From DAITAZ01 sp036824045 (lineage in GTDB: Bacteria > Pseudomonadota > Gammaproteobacteria > Burkholderiales > Rhodocyclaceae), in assembly GCA_036824045.1 (NCBI GenBank), contig DAITAZ010000010.1:1-64000 (forward strand): a stretch of DNA of 64,000 nt, written 5' to 3'. Made by a program: the position numbers and the translations under genes. Position 1 is the stretch's first letter, and each line of letters opens with the position of its first letter. This document shows positions 45,239 to 53,530 of this stretch, piece by piece. The notes beneath the pieces are model-generated. The model searched no databases. It saw only the letters and a list, made by a program, of their open reading frames with translations, and was not told the origin of the DNA.

Positions 45239-46231
45239 CTATCGGGCCTGATTGCGCCGGCGCAGGGTGGCCCGGGCAAAGCACAGATCCTCCCAGGCCT
45301 TGGCCTTGTCCGCCGTGTTGCGCAGCAGGTAGGCCGGGTGATAGCTCACAATCACCGGTATGCCCTCATAGTCGAACAGGCGGCCTCGGGCGGCTCCGAT
45401 CTTGACTTCCGTATCGAGAAGCGCCTGCACCGCGGGCCGCCCCAAGGCGAGAATGATCTTGGGCTGTAGCAGTGCGATCTGTCGCCGCAGGAACGGAAAA
45501 CAGGCGGCGATTTCCGTTGGTTCCGGCGTGCGGTTGCCCGGTGGGCGGCACTTGACCGCGTTGCCGATGTAGACGCCCGCGCCACGCCGCAAGCCAAGCG
45601 CCGCCAACATGTTGTCCAGCAGCTTGCCGGCCTGTCCCACAAAAGGTTCGCCCTTCTCGTCCTCTTCCGCCCCAGGGCCTTCCCCCACCACCAGCCAATC
45701 GGGCGACTCATCGCCCACGCCCAATACCGCCTGCTTGCGCTTCTGACACAAGGCACAGGCCCGGCACTCGGCGACGGCACGACGCAGCCCCGCCCAATCC
45801 AGGGCCGCAATCACCTCCTCCCGGGACGGGACGGCGGGCGCTTCGGGCAGTTCGAAATCCTCGGGGAAAAACACCGGCTCCTCCATCCAAAACGGCGGCG
45901 GTTCCATGTCGGGGGGAGGTCCGTCGAGTGGGACCGCCGGCTGGGAGACGGTCTCAACGGCAGGCACGGCCGGAGCAAACGGCTCGAGAGCGTGCTGTCC
46001 CGGCTCCGGCATCGCGGGCTGAACCACGGGCTGCTCCACTGCTTCCGCGGGTGCTGGCGCCTGATGCGAAGAAAAACCGGGATCTGTTGCCGGAGCGCGG
46101 GAAACCGCAGACATCGCTGCGCCCTCGCCTCCCGCCGGAGGGGACTCTTCCGCCAAGCCCGCCCCCGGACGGCGCAGCACCCACACTGGCCCCAGCCCCA
46201 TTTCCTCGAGATAGCGCAGACGGTCACTCAT
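45239..46231 (-). CDS. Family 4-type uracil-DNA glycosylase, [4Fe-4S]
   Basis: 330 residues. A Pro/Ala-rich segment of about 135 residues precedes the glycosylase domain. Cysteines in CRACALC, then KC and AC about 80-110 residues later, fit the four-cysteine iron-sulfur pattern of family 4 enzymes; active-site elements VVGEGPGAEEDEKGEPFVG and SYHPAYLLR are present. It excises uracil from DNA. Follows rimI by 22 bases. Confidence 0.92.
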   Translation of the reverse strand: MSDRLRYLEEMGLGPVWVLRRPGAGLAEESPPAGGEGAAMSAVSRAPATDPGFSSHQAPAPAEAVEQPVVQPAMPEPGQHALEPFAPAVPAVETVSQPAVPLDGPPPDMEPPPFWMEEPVFFPEDFELPEAPAVPSREEVIAALDWAGLRRAVAECRACALCQKRKQAVLGVGDESPDWLVVGEGPGAEEDEKGEPFVGQAGKLLDNMLAALGLRRGAGVYIGNAVKCRPPGNRTPEPTEIAACFPFLRRQIALLQPKIILALGRPAVQALLDTEVKIGAARGRLFDYEGIPVIVSYHPAYLLRNTADKAKAWEDLCFARATLRRRNQAR

Positions 46232-46253
46232 CGCCGTCGCTCCAGGCGAATGG

Positions 46254-46703
46254 TCATAGTGGGGCGCTCATGAGCAATGCGTCCTCCCGTCCGTGCGGCC
46301 CGGCGTAATAGGCCTTGCGCCGCCCGGCGATCACAAACCCGCGGCCCTGATACAACCCTTGGGCCGCGAGATTGGAGGCCCGAACCTCCAAATGCATCAT
46401 TCTGGCTCCAGCCTCTCTGGCCCGCTGGCAGAGGACGTCCAGCAGTTGCGTAGCGAGGCCCTGGCGTTGCCAGCGGCGGCCTACGCCCAGTATCAACAGT
46501 TCGGCCTCATCGAGCACCTGACTGACCACGCCGTAACCACAGAGCGCATCGTCCGTCAGGCAAACCACCGCGCGGTGCCCCGTGGCGAGGGAATCAGAGA
46601 AGTTGCCGCGACTCCAAGGGGTGACGGAAAGTTGCGCTTCCAGCGTCACCACGGCGTCCAGGTCGGCCTCGTCCATCGGCCGCAACACGGCGCAACACTT
46701 CAC
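46254..46703 (-). CDS. rimI: Ribosomal protein S18 alanine N-acetyltransferase RimI
   Basis: 149 residues, GNAT fold with the acetyl-CoA loop in GVGRRWQRQGLATQLLD and the C-terminal LEVRASNLAAQGLYQGRGF motif of RimI. It acetylates the N-terminus of S18 or related targets. The ATG overlaps the tsaB stop by four bases, a conserved pairing with tsaB in proteobacteria. Confidence 0.93.
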   Translation of the reverse strand: MKCCAVLRPMDEADLDAVVTLEAQLSVTPWSRGNFSDSLATGHRAVVCLTDDALCGYGVVSQVLDEAELLILGVGRRWQRQGLATQLLDVLCQRAREAGARMMHLEVRASNLAAQGLYQGRGFVIAGRRKAYYAGPHGREDALLMSAPL

Positions 46704-47395
46704 GCCCGCCCCCCCGCTGCCAGGCGCTCGGCCGTAGTCTGGGCAACCTTGTCGCGGACATAGTGGGGTACAGCCAAGCCGGGATCGACTACCCTGCCCT
46801 GCTGCAAGGCAAGCGCGCCCAACTCGGCGACGGCCCGCCCAACGGGCAAGCTTGGGGGGCCAACCCTGACCAGGCGTTCACCCAACTGGCTCGCCAGTTC
46901 AGGGAAACAACCGAAGCCGTTGCCACAACCAACCCAGCTTCCATGCGCGGGAAGTACCGCCATCGCCGGCGCCACGCAAACCGGCTCGCCCACCACCTGC
47001 ATGAGGCCGCCACCGGCGTTGCGCTGATACGCAGCGCAGTACAACTCACCGAGGCGTGCATCCATGGCGACGAAGCAGTGCTCCTCACCAGAGGCCCAAG
47101 CCACCGCCTCCAGCGAGCCGACCGCAGCCAACCGCAGGCCGGCTCCCAATGCCAGCCCCTGCGCCACGCCACAGGCCAAGCGCAATCCGGTGAAGGCGCC
47201 TGGGCCGGTCCCTACGGCAATGCCGTCCAGTTCATTGAGGGACAGTCCTGCCTCGACAAGCAGCTCCCGGATGAGCGGAAGGATGGCGCCAGAGTGCACG
47301 GCCGTTCCCTGCACGGCCCGCTCGAGGCACGCCCCGTGCGCCGTCAGGGCTACGGTACAAAGGTCCGTGGAACTGTCAAAAGCCAGCACTTTCAT
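46700..47395 (-). CDS. tsaB: tRNA threonylcarbamoyladenosine protein TsaB
   Basis: 231 residues, ASKHA-fold partner of TsaD in the t6A37 pathway. Typical LAFDSSTDLCTVAL beginning and VGTGPGAFTGLRLACGVAQGLA are intact. Non-catalytic scaffold. It begins a tsaB-rimI-uracil glycosylase cluster. A small membrane microprotein lies 52 bases upstream. Confidence 0.95.
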   Translation of the reverse strand: MKVLAFDSSTDLCTVALTAHGACLERAVQGTAVHSGAILPLIRELLVEAGLSLNELDGIAVGTGPGAFTGLRLACGVAQGLALGAGLRLAAVGSLEAVAWASGEEHCFVAMDARLGELYCAAYQRNAGGGLMQVVGEPVCVAPAMAVLPAHGSWVGCGNGFGCFPELASQLGERLVRVGPPSLPVGRAVAELGALALQQGRVVDPGLAVPHYVRDKVAQTTAERLAAGGRA

Positions 47396-47447
47396 AGGGC
47401 CGGAATTGTACCCGAGTCAGCCCGGCCGAACCCCCGCGCCCGGCCGC

Positions 47448-47555
47448 TCAGCCCCAGCCTGGCATGACCAGGATGAGCGAGAAAGCGAAGAACCAGAGAA
47501 ACAGTCGCAATACCGGACTCATCGCCCGAGCCTTGGGCGTTTCGGTGTTGGTCAT
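47448..47555 (-). CDS. 35-residue predicted membrane microprotein
   Basis: ATG at 47555, preceded by GGAAGG about eight bases upstream, encodes 35 residues: a short polar start (MTNTETPKARAMSP) followed by one hydrophobic helix (LRLFLWFFAFSLILVM) and a PGWG end. Length, ribosome site and clean single-pass topology argue for a real gene. Too short for the usual gene-size cut-off. Homologues unknown to me. Confidence 0.55.
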   Translation of the reverse strand: MTNTETPKARAMSPVLRLFLWFFAFSLILVMPGWG

Positions 47556-47634
47556 GAGAATACCCTTCCGTAGGGTGTGCCACATCACGGCGAAGCCCGG
47601 CAGCCCCCGGGAATCCGCCTCGATGTGCGCGACC

Positions 47635-47970
47635 TCAGCGCCCGGGGCGCCGGGGCCGTTCGGGATAGATGTTGCGGCCCGCGTCGTAGATATCCTGCCG
47701 GAGTTGTCGCCGCTCTTCCGGCGTCATCCGCCGCCGGGCCGCATCCCCGGCGTCCTGCCGCTCGGGGAACATGGGCTCAGCCTGGCGCCCGCCCCCCAAG
47801 GGGCGGCCCAGATCTCCGGGGTAACCTGCTCCGGGCGGATACAGCGGTCCTTGCTGGAACCCCGGGGGCTGCTCGCCCCCCCGGCCCCAGGCGCCCCCCC
47901 CGTACAAGGCGAGCATCATCCCGAGAACCGCAGTCCCCAGGTAACGCTGCCGCATCGAGAAGTCCGCCAT
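47635..47970 (-). CDS. Small exported proline/glycine-rich protein
   Basis: 111 residues from the ATG at 47970; a GTG two codons earlier has a closer AAGGAG spacing and may be used. A signal peptide covers about 1-30 (ending in ALYGGGAWG), then a Pro/Gly/Arg-rich region with PERRQ and MTPEERRQLRQDIYDAGRNIYP. The last part resembles periplasmic stress proteins with a charged helix. I do not recognise the family. 78 bases separate it from the 48049 gene on the same strand. Confidence 0.6.
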   Translation of the reverse strand: MADFSMRQRYLGTAVLGMMLALYGGGAWGRGGEQPPGFQQGPLYPPGAGYPGDLGRPLGGGRQAEPMFPERQDAGDAARRRMTPEERRQLRQDIYDAGRNIYPERPRRPGR

Positions 47971-48048
47971 GATCACTACCGCTCCTTACCCGCCAGTCAC
48001 CCGGCAATCGAACCCCGTTCACCTACGCTGCAAGCACGCGCCTCCGGG

Positions 48049-48468
48049 TCAATAAGGCCTGTCCCAGTCCTGCCAGGCACGCACGATATGCCGGTTGGCA
48101 CGCAAGAGGTGGTGGCGCAAATGCTGCCATTCACCCCGGGAGAGCACACCGTCATCCATGGCCCAGCGTTCCGCCTGCCGGATGTCCCGGTGCTCGCGCC
48201 ACAGCCAGCGGGCCTCCTCCGGGGAAATCCGGCCAGAATGCAAGCCGGCACGGATGCGCCCCGCCTGATGTTCCAGTTCCCCTGCGATCCAGGGGTCCCG
48301 TCCCGAACGGACGTCATTGTAGTGGTGACGCTCCATCGCGTTAAGCTCAGAGCGATAATCTGCTGCCGCCTCCGGATGGCTGGCTCCGTGCCAGGCCATA
48401 GCCGAACCTCCGGCACACACCCCAAGCACAAGCAACACCATCCGCGCCGGCCGAAATGCGAATCTCAT
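48049..48468 (-). CDS. Exported protein with charged helical repeats
   Basis: 139 residues from the ATG at 48468, preceded by GAGGAG. A signal peptide (to about residue 25) is followed by two related helical repeats around GRISPEEARWLWREHRDIR and GVLSRGEWQHLRHHL, a pattern seen in small periplasmic proteins of proteobacteria. EF-hand-like loops such as AMDDGVLSRGEW suggest possible calcium or acidic-ligand binding, inferred only. It diverges from ompR. Confidence 0.65.
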   Translation of the reverse strand: MRFAFRPARMVLLVLGVCAGGSAMAWHGASHPEAAADYRSELNAMERHHYNDVRSGRDPWIAGELEHQAGRIRAGLHSGRISPEEARWLWREHRDIRQAERWAMDDGVLSRGEWQHLRHHLLRANRHIVRAWQDWDRPY

Positions 48469-48557
48469 CGCGCTCTCCTCCGTCTGTCTGACAATTCGCG
48501 CCAAGATCACCAAGGCAACTCACTCTTGACTGCGCTTTCAGGCATAGTAGGCGCCAC

Positions 48558-48604
48558 TTGTAAGGGGTCTGTGTGCGCACCGCCCCGATTGTAAGCAGTT
48601 GTAA
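48558..48604 (+). promoter_or_regulatory. Three TTGTAA repeats in the ompR control region
   Basis: TTGTAA occurs at 48558-48563, 48589-48594 and 48599-48604. The spacings of 31 and 10 bases keep all three on one face of the helix, as expected for direct-repeat binding by an OmpR-family regulator. Autoregulation is inferred, not proven. Confidence 0.4.
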
Positions 48605-48645
48605 CCAAGGCGGACCGGCAGGCAGGGCCGGTACTGGAGCATCGA

Positions 48646-49368
48646 ATGAGTGAAGGCAAACACAAGATTCTCGTCGTGGACGACGACCAGCGGTTGCGGG
48701 AGCTGTTGCAGCGCTACCTTTCCGAACAGGGGTTCAACGTGCGGGGCGTGGCCGACGCGGGCCAGATGGATCGCATGCTCGCCCGCGAATACTACGACCT
48801 GATGGTGCTGGACTTGATGCTGCCAGGCGAGGACGGCCTTTCCATCTGCCGCCGGCTGCGCGGCGCCATGCCGGATCTGCCCATCATCATGCTCACCGCC
48901 AAGGGCGACGAGGTGGACCGCATCGTCGGCCTCGAACTGGGTGCGGACGACTATCTGCCCAAACCGTTCAACCCCCGCGAACTGGTCGCTCGCATCCACG
49001 CCGTGCTGCGCCGCCGCCCCCGGGAACTGCCGGGGGCGCCTTCCGCGGCGGACGAAGTGATCAGCTTCGGCTCCGTGGCCGTGGACCTGGGGGCCCGCAC
49101 CCTCAAACGGGGCGATCAGATCCAGAGCCTGACTACCGGCGAATTCGCAGTGCTCAAAGTGCTGCTGACCCACCCCCGCCAGCCCCTCTCCCGGGACAGG
49201 CTGATGGAGCTGGCCCGTGGGCGGGAATACGAGGTCTTCGACCGGGCCATCGACGTGCAGATTTCCCGCCTGCGCAAGCTGGTGGAGGATGACCCGGCCA
49301 AACCCCGGTACATCCAGACCGTGTGGGGCTTTGGCTACGTCTTTGTGCCAGACGGCACCAAGCAATGA
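48646..49368 (+). CDS. ompR: Two-component response regulator OmpR
   Basis: 240 residues. A receiver domain with D12/D13, phosphoacceptor D56 in LDLMLPG, T in MLTAKG and K in PKPF precedes a winged-helix domain (about 135-235). The VWGFGYVFVPDG ending is typical. ATG follows GGAG at eight bases. Overlaps envZ by four bases. Confidence 0.94.
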   Translation: MSEGKHKILVVDDDQRLRELLQRYLSEQGFNVRGVADAGQMDRMLAREYYDLMVLDLMLPGEDGLSICRRLRGAMPDLPIIMLTAKGDEVDRIVGLELGADDYLPKPFNPRELVARIHAVLRRRPRELPGAPSAADEVISFGSVAVDLGARTLKRGDQIQSLTTGEFAVLKVLLTHPRQPLSRDRLMELARGREYEVFDRAIDVQISRLRKLVEDDPAKPRYIQTVWGFGYVFVPDGTKQ

Positions 49369-50735
49369 GTGTGTTGCCCCGGTCCCTGCTGTGGCGCACC
49401 TTTCTGTTGCTAACCCTGCTGATGCTGCTCTCGGTGCTGGCGTGGTCGTCCATCTATGCGTTTTTTGAACGGGCCCCCAGGGCACGCCAGACGGCCCAAG
49501 TGGTGATCAGTGTGGTCAACCTCACCCGCGCCGCGCTCATCTCCGCCGATCCGCTGTTGCGGATGACGTTGCTGCGCGAGTTGGCCGAACGGGAAGGCAT
49601 CCGCATCTACCCCAGCGAGGACAACGAAAAACTGGAGCCCCTGCCCCAGGATGTGGAGAACAGTCTGGTCATCACCCAGGTGCGCGCCGATTTGGGCGGC
49701 CAGACCCGCTTTGCCGCGGAACGGGAGGGAGAAGCCGGTTTCTGGGTGAGCTTCCGCATCGAGGACGAGGACGAATACTGGGTGATGCTGCCCCCCGAGC
49801 GGATCGAAAGCGCCCTGCCGCTGGAATGGATCGGCTGGGGGGCCGCGGCCATGAGCCTGGCGCTCCTGGGTGCCTGGGTGACCGTACGGCGTATCGCCCG
49901 CCCACTGAATGCACTGGCCAATGCGGCACGCACGGTGGGCCAAGGGGAAATCCCCCCCCGGCTGGACGAAACCGGCCCGGTGGAGCTGGCCACGGTCGCC
50001 CACGCCTTCAATCAGATGTCGCTGGATCTGGCCCAGTTGGAAAACGACCGGGCTCTGATCCTGGCGGGGATTTCCCACGATTTGCGCACGCCCCTGGCGC
50101 GCCTGCGCCTGGGCATCGAATTTTCGGGTGCCGATGAGGCGACCCGGGGTGGCATGGAGCAGGACATCGAGGACATGGATCGCATCATCGCCCAGTTCCT
50201 CGATTACGGCCGGGAGGTGGCTCCCGAAGGTGGCCGCGAATCCTGCGACGTGTCGGCTCAGGTCGAGGACATCGCCGCCGCCCTGCGCAGACGGGGCTCG
50301 GCGGTGCAGGACTCCACCTCCGGCCCGTTGCAGGTGGAAGGGCGCCCGGGGGCACTGCGGCGCGCCATCACCAATCTGGTGGAGAACGCGCTGCGCTATG
50401 CGGGCGACGCCGCGCCGGTGGAAGTCAGCACCCGTCAGGAGGACGGCAGGGCGATCATCGAAGTGGCGGATCGCGGCCCCGGTATTCCGCCCGATCAGGT
50501 AGAGCGGCTCAAACGCCCTTTCACCCGCCTGGAGGGCGCCCGCAGCAATGCCAAGGGTTCTGGCCTGGGCTTGGCCATCGTCAACCGCATCGCCCAAAGC
50601 CATGGCGGCAGCTTCGATCTCCTGGCCCGCCCGGGTGGGGGATTACTCGCCCGCATCAGCCTGCCTGCCGTCGCCACACCCGCCAAGCGGCGCTCCCTGA
50701 CCCGGCGCAAACCCCGGGACTCCGCAGCCGATTGA
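49365..50735 (+). CDS. envZ: Sensor histidine kinase EnvZ
   Basis: 456 residues from the ATG overlapping the ompR stop. Two membrane helices flank a periplasmic loop (about 30-150), then a HAMP region, a HisKA helix with ISHDLRTPLARL, and a HATPase_c domain with NLVENALRYA, DRGPGIP and GSGLGLAIV. It phosphorylates OmpR in response to osmotic or envelope cues. Confidence 0.94.
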   Translation: MSVLPRSLLWRTFLLLTLLMLLSVLAWSSIYAFFERAPRARQTAQVVISVVNLTRAALISADPLLRMTLLRELAEREGIRIYPSEDNEKLEPLPQDVENSLVITQVRADLGGQTRFAAEREGEAGFWVSFRIEDEDEYWVMLPPERIESALPLEWIGWGAAAMSLALLGAWVTVRRIARPLNALANAARTVGQGEIPPRLDETGPVELATVAHAFNQMSLDLAQLENDRALILAGISHDLRTPLARLRLGIEFSGADEATRGGMEQDIEDMDRIIAQFLDYGREVAPEGGRESCDVSAQVEDIAAALRRRGSAVQDSTSGPLQVEGRPGALRRAITNLVENALRYAGDAAPVEVSTRQEDGRAIIEVADRGPGIPPDQVERLKRPFTRLEGARSNAKGSGLGLAIVNRIAQSHGGSFDLLARPGGGLLARISLPAVATPAKRRSLTRRKPRDSAAD

Positions 50736-50737
50736 GC

Positions 50738-50764
50738 AAAAAAAAGCGGCGCCCGAAGGCGCCG
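50738..50764 (-). terminator. Intrinsic terminator of clpB
   Basis: Read on the minus strand, CGGCGCC-TTCG-GGCGCCG is followed by a single C and eight T, a strong hairpin-plus-U-tract 44 bases after the clpB stop. It lies directly behind envZ on the plus strand, where there is no U-run. Confidence 0.9.
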
Positions 50765-50808
50765 AGAAGTTGAGGTGATCTGCGGCCGCGCAAGCGCGCG
50801 CCTCACGG

Positions 50809-53391
50809 TCAGGCTTTGGCGAACTGCATCCGTCCGCCTTCGCAATCCACCCGGATACGATCCTTGGCGGCAAAGCGCCCTTCCAGGATGGCCTTGGCCA
50901 GCGGATTCTCGATCCGCTCCTGGATGGCACGCTTCAACGGCCGGGCACCGAACACCGGATCGAACCCCGCCTGGGCCAGTTCTGCCAACGCCCCTTCGCT
51001 GATGTCCATGCTCATCTCCAGCCGGGCCAGGCGTTTTTCCAGATAGTTGAGCTGGATGCGGGCGATGGATGCGATGTGTTTTTCGTCCAGCGCGTGAAAG
51101 ACCACCACTTCATCGATCCGGTTGACGAATTCAGGCCGGAAGTAGGTTTTGACCTCGGCCATCACCGCCAGCTTGACCACCTGGTAATCGTCTCCCGCCA
51201 TCTGCTGAATCATCTGGCTACCCAGGTTGCTGGTCATCACGATCACGGTGTTCTTGAAGTCAACGGTGCGCCCCTGGCCGTCGGTCATGCGACCATCGTC
51301 CAGCACCTGCAACAACACGTTGAACACATCCGGGTGGGCTTTCTCCACCTCATCCAGCAAGATGACCGAGTAGGGCTTGCGCCGCACCGCTTCGGTCAGG
51401 TAACCACCTTCCTCGTAGCCGACGTATCCCGGAGGCGCTCCGATCAGGCGGGCAACCGAGTGCTTTTCCATGAACTCGCTCATGTCGATGCGGATCAGGT
51501 GCTCCTCGCTGTCGAACATGAACTCCGCCAGCGCCTTGCACAACTCGGTCTTGCCCACGCCGGTGGGCCCGAGGAACAGGAAGGAACCATAGGGCCGGTT
51601 CTCATCGGACAAGCCTGCCCGGGAACGGCGGATAGCGTCGGAAACCAGGCGCACGGCCTCATCCTGCCCCACTACCCGGGAATGCAGCCGTTCTTCCATC
51701 TGCAGCAGCTTTTCCCGCTCGCCCTGCATCATCTTGCTCACGGGGATGCCCGTGGCCCGGGAAACCACTTCCGCAATCTCTTCGGCACCGACCTGCGTAC
51801 GCAGCAACTTGTTGGCCGGCTTGCCGGTTTTGTCGCCGCTTTCGGCCTGCTTGAGCTGGGCTTCCAGTTGCGGCAGTTTGCCGTACTGCAATTCGGACAT
51901 TTTCTGCCAGTCGCCCTTGCGCTGGAACTCGGCCATCTGCGCCTTCAGGCGGTCGATCTCTTCCTTGATCTGCTGGCTGCCCTGGACCTGGGATTTCTCC
52001 GCCTTCCAGATTTCCTCCAGGTCGGAGTATTCCTTTTCCAGCTTGGAAATCTCGTCCTCGATGAGGCCAAAGCGCTTGATGGAGGCTTCGTCCTTCTCTT
52101 TCTTCACGGCCTCCCGCTCGATCTTGAGCTGGATCAGGCGGCGGTCCAGCTTGTCCATCGCCTCCGGTTTGGAGTCGATTTCCATCTTGATCCGGGCGGC
52201 CGCCTCGTCGATCAAATCGATGGCCTTGTCCGGCAGGAAACGATCGGTGATGTAGCGGTGGGACAGCTCTGCCGCGGCGACAATGGCCGGGTCCGTAATG
52301 TCCACCCCGTGGTGCAGCTCGTACTTCTCCTGCAGGCCGCGCAGGATGGCGATGGTGCTCTCCACGCTCGGCTCATCCACCAGCACCTTCTGGAAGCGCC
52401 GCTCCAGCGCCGCGTCCTTTTCGATGTACTTGCGGTACTCGTCCAGGGTGGTGGCGCCCACGCAGTGCAGTTCGCCCCGTGCCAGGGCGGGCTTGAGCAT
52501 GTTGCCCGCGTCGATGGCGCCTTCTGCCTTGCCCGCGCCCACCATGGTGTGGATCTCGTCGATGAAGACGATGATCCGCCCCTCATCCTGGGCGATTTCC
52601 TTCAGCACCGCCTTCAGCCGTTCCTCGAACTCGCCCCGATACTTGGCCCCCGCCAGCAGCGCCGCCATGTCCAGGCTCAGCACCCGCTTGCCCTTGAGCG
52701 TCTCCGGCACCTCGCCATTGACAATGCGCTGGGCCAACCCCTCGACGATGGCAGTCTTGCCCACGCCCGGCTCGCCGATCAGCACCGGATTGTTCTTGGT
52801 GCGCCGCTGCAGGATCTGGATCGCGCGGCGGATCTCATCGTCCCGACCGATCACCGGGTCCAGCTTGCCCAGCCGGGCCCGCTCCGTGAGATCCAGGGTG
52901 TATTTCTGCAGTGCCTGGCGCTGGCCTTCTGCCTCCTGGCTGCCCACGCTTTGTCCGCCGCGCACGGCCTCCACCGCCGCCTCCAGGGCCTTGCGGCCGA
53001 GCCCGTGCTCCTTGAGCAATCGGCCGCTCTCACCCTTGTCGTCCGCCAGCGCCAGCAGGAACATCTCGCTGGCGATGAACTGGTCACCCCGCTTCTGGGC
53101 CTCCCGGTCCGTGAGATTGAGCAGGTTATTCAGTTCCCGCCCGATCTGCACCTCTCCTCCGGTGCCCTGCACCTGGGGCAAACGATCCAGGGCTTTCTCC
53201 AGCGCCACCTTGAGCGGCCCGACATTCACCCCTGCCCGCTGCAACAGCGAGCCGGTCGCCCCGTCCTCCTGATTGAGCAAAGCCAGCAGCAGGTGCTGGG
53301 CTTCGATGAACTGGTTCTCCTTCCCCACGGCAAGGCTTTGAGCATCGGCCAGCGCCTGCTGGAACTTGGTGGTGAGCTTGTCAAATCGCAT
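50809..53391 (-). CDS. clpB: ATP-dependent disaggregase ClpB
   Basis: 860 residues with the N domain, NBD1 (Walker A GEPGVGKTA), the coiled-coil middle domain around 400-530 and NBD2 (GPTGVGKTE). It rescues aggregated proteins with DnaK. The ATG follows GGAGGAAAA. A sigma-32-type promoter lies upstream at 53423-53450 and an intrinsic terminator downstream, so it is a single-gene heat-shock transcript. Confidence 0.98.
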   Translation of the reverse strand: MRFDKLTTKFQQALADAQSLAVGKENQFIEAQHLLLALLNQEDGATGSLLQRAGVNVGPLKVALEKALDRLPQVQGTGGEVQIGRELNNLLNLTDREAQKRGDQFIASEMFLLALADDKGESGRLLKEHGLGRKALEAAVEAVRGGQSVGSQEAEGQRQALQKYTLDLTERARLGKLDPVIGRDDEIRRAIQILQRRTKNNPVLIGEPGVGKTAIVEGLAQRIVNGEVPETLKGKRVLSLDMAALLAGAKYRGEFEERLKAVLKEIAQDEGRIIVFIDEIHTMVGAGKAEGAIDAGNMLKPALARGELHCVGATTLDEYRKYIEKDAALERRFQKVLVDEPSVESTIAILRGLQEKYELHHGVDITDPAIVAAAELSHRYITDRFLPDKAIDLIDEAAARIKMEIDSKPEAMDKLDRRLIQLKIEREAVKKEKDEASIKRFGLIEDEISKLEKEYSDLEEIWKAEKSQVQGSQQIKEEIDRLKAQMAEFQRKGDWQKMSELQYGKLPQLEAQLKQAESGDKTGKPANKLLRTQVGAEEIAEVVSRATGIPVSKMMQGEREKLLQMEERLHSRVVGQDEAVRLVSDAIRRSRAGLSDENRPYGSFLFLGPTGVGKTELCKALAEFMFDSEEHLIRIDMSEFMEKHSVARLIGAPPGYVGYEEGGYLTEAVRRKPYSVILLDEVEKAHPDVFNVLLQVLDDGRMTDGQGRTVDFKNTVIVMTSNLGSQMIQQMAGDDYQVVKLAVMAEVKTYFRPEFVNRIDEVVVFHALDEKHIASIARIQLNYLEKRLARLEMSMDISEGALAELAQAGFDPVFGARPLKRAIQERIENPLAKAILEGRFAAKDRIRVDCEGGRMQFAKA

Positions 53392-53422
53392 GGAGTTTTC
53401 CTCCCAAATCGAACTGCAGCCT

Positions 53423-53450
53423 ATCTGGGGCCCCGGGGAGGAATTTCAAG
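53423..53450 (-). promoter_or_regulatory. Heat-shock (sigma-32) promoter of clpB
   Basis: On the minus strand CTTGAAA, a 13-base spacer and CCCCAGAT fit the RpoH consensus (CTTGAAA-N13-CCCCATNT). A 6-bp palindrome CAAGCA-A-TGCTTG overlaps the -35 element. Confidence 0.8.
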
Positions 53451-53530
53451 CAATGCTTGCAGGGAAAGAGGGGATTTCGGAAGGCCCTAAATTGCTGCCA
53501 AAATCCGGACACAAAAACAGGGAGCGAGAC

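Noticed and set aside
51076..53490. Long open frame opposite clpB
   Set aside because: Same artefact; composition atypical and it has no ribosome site or homologous motif.
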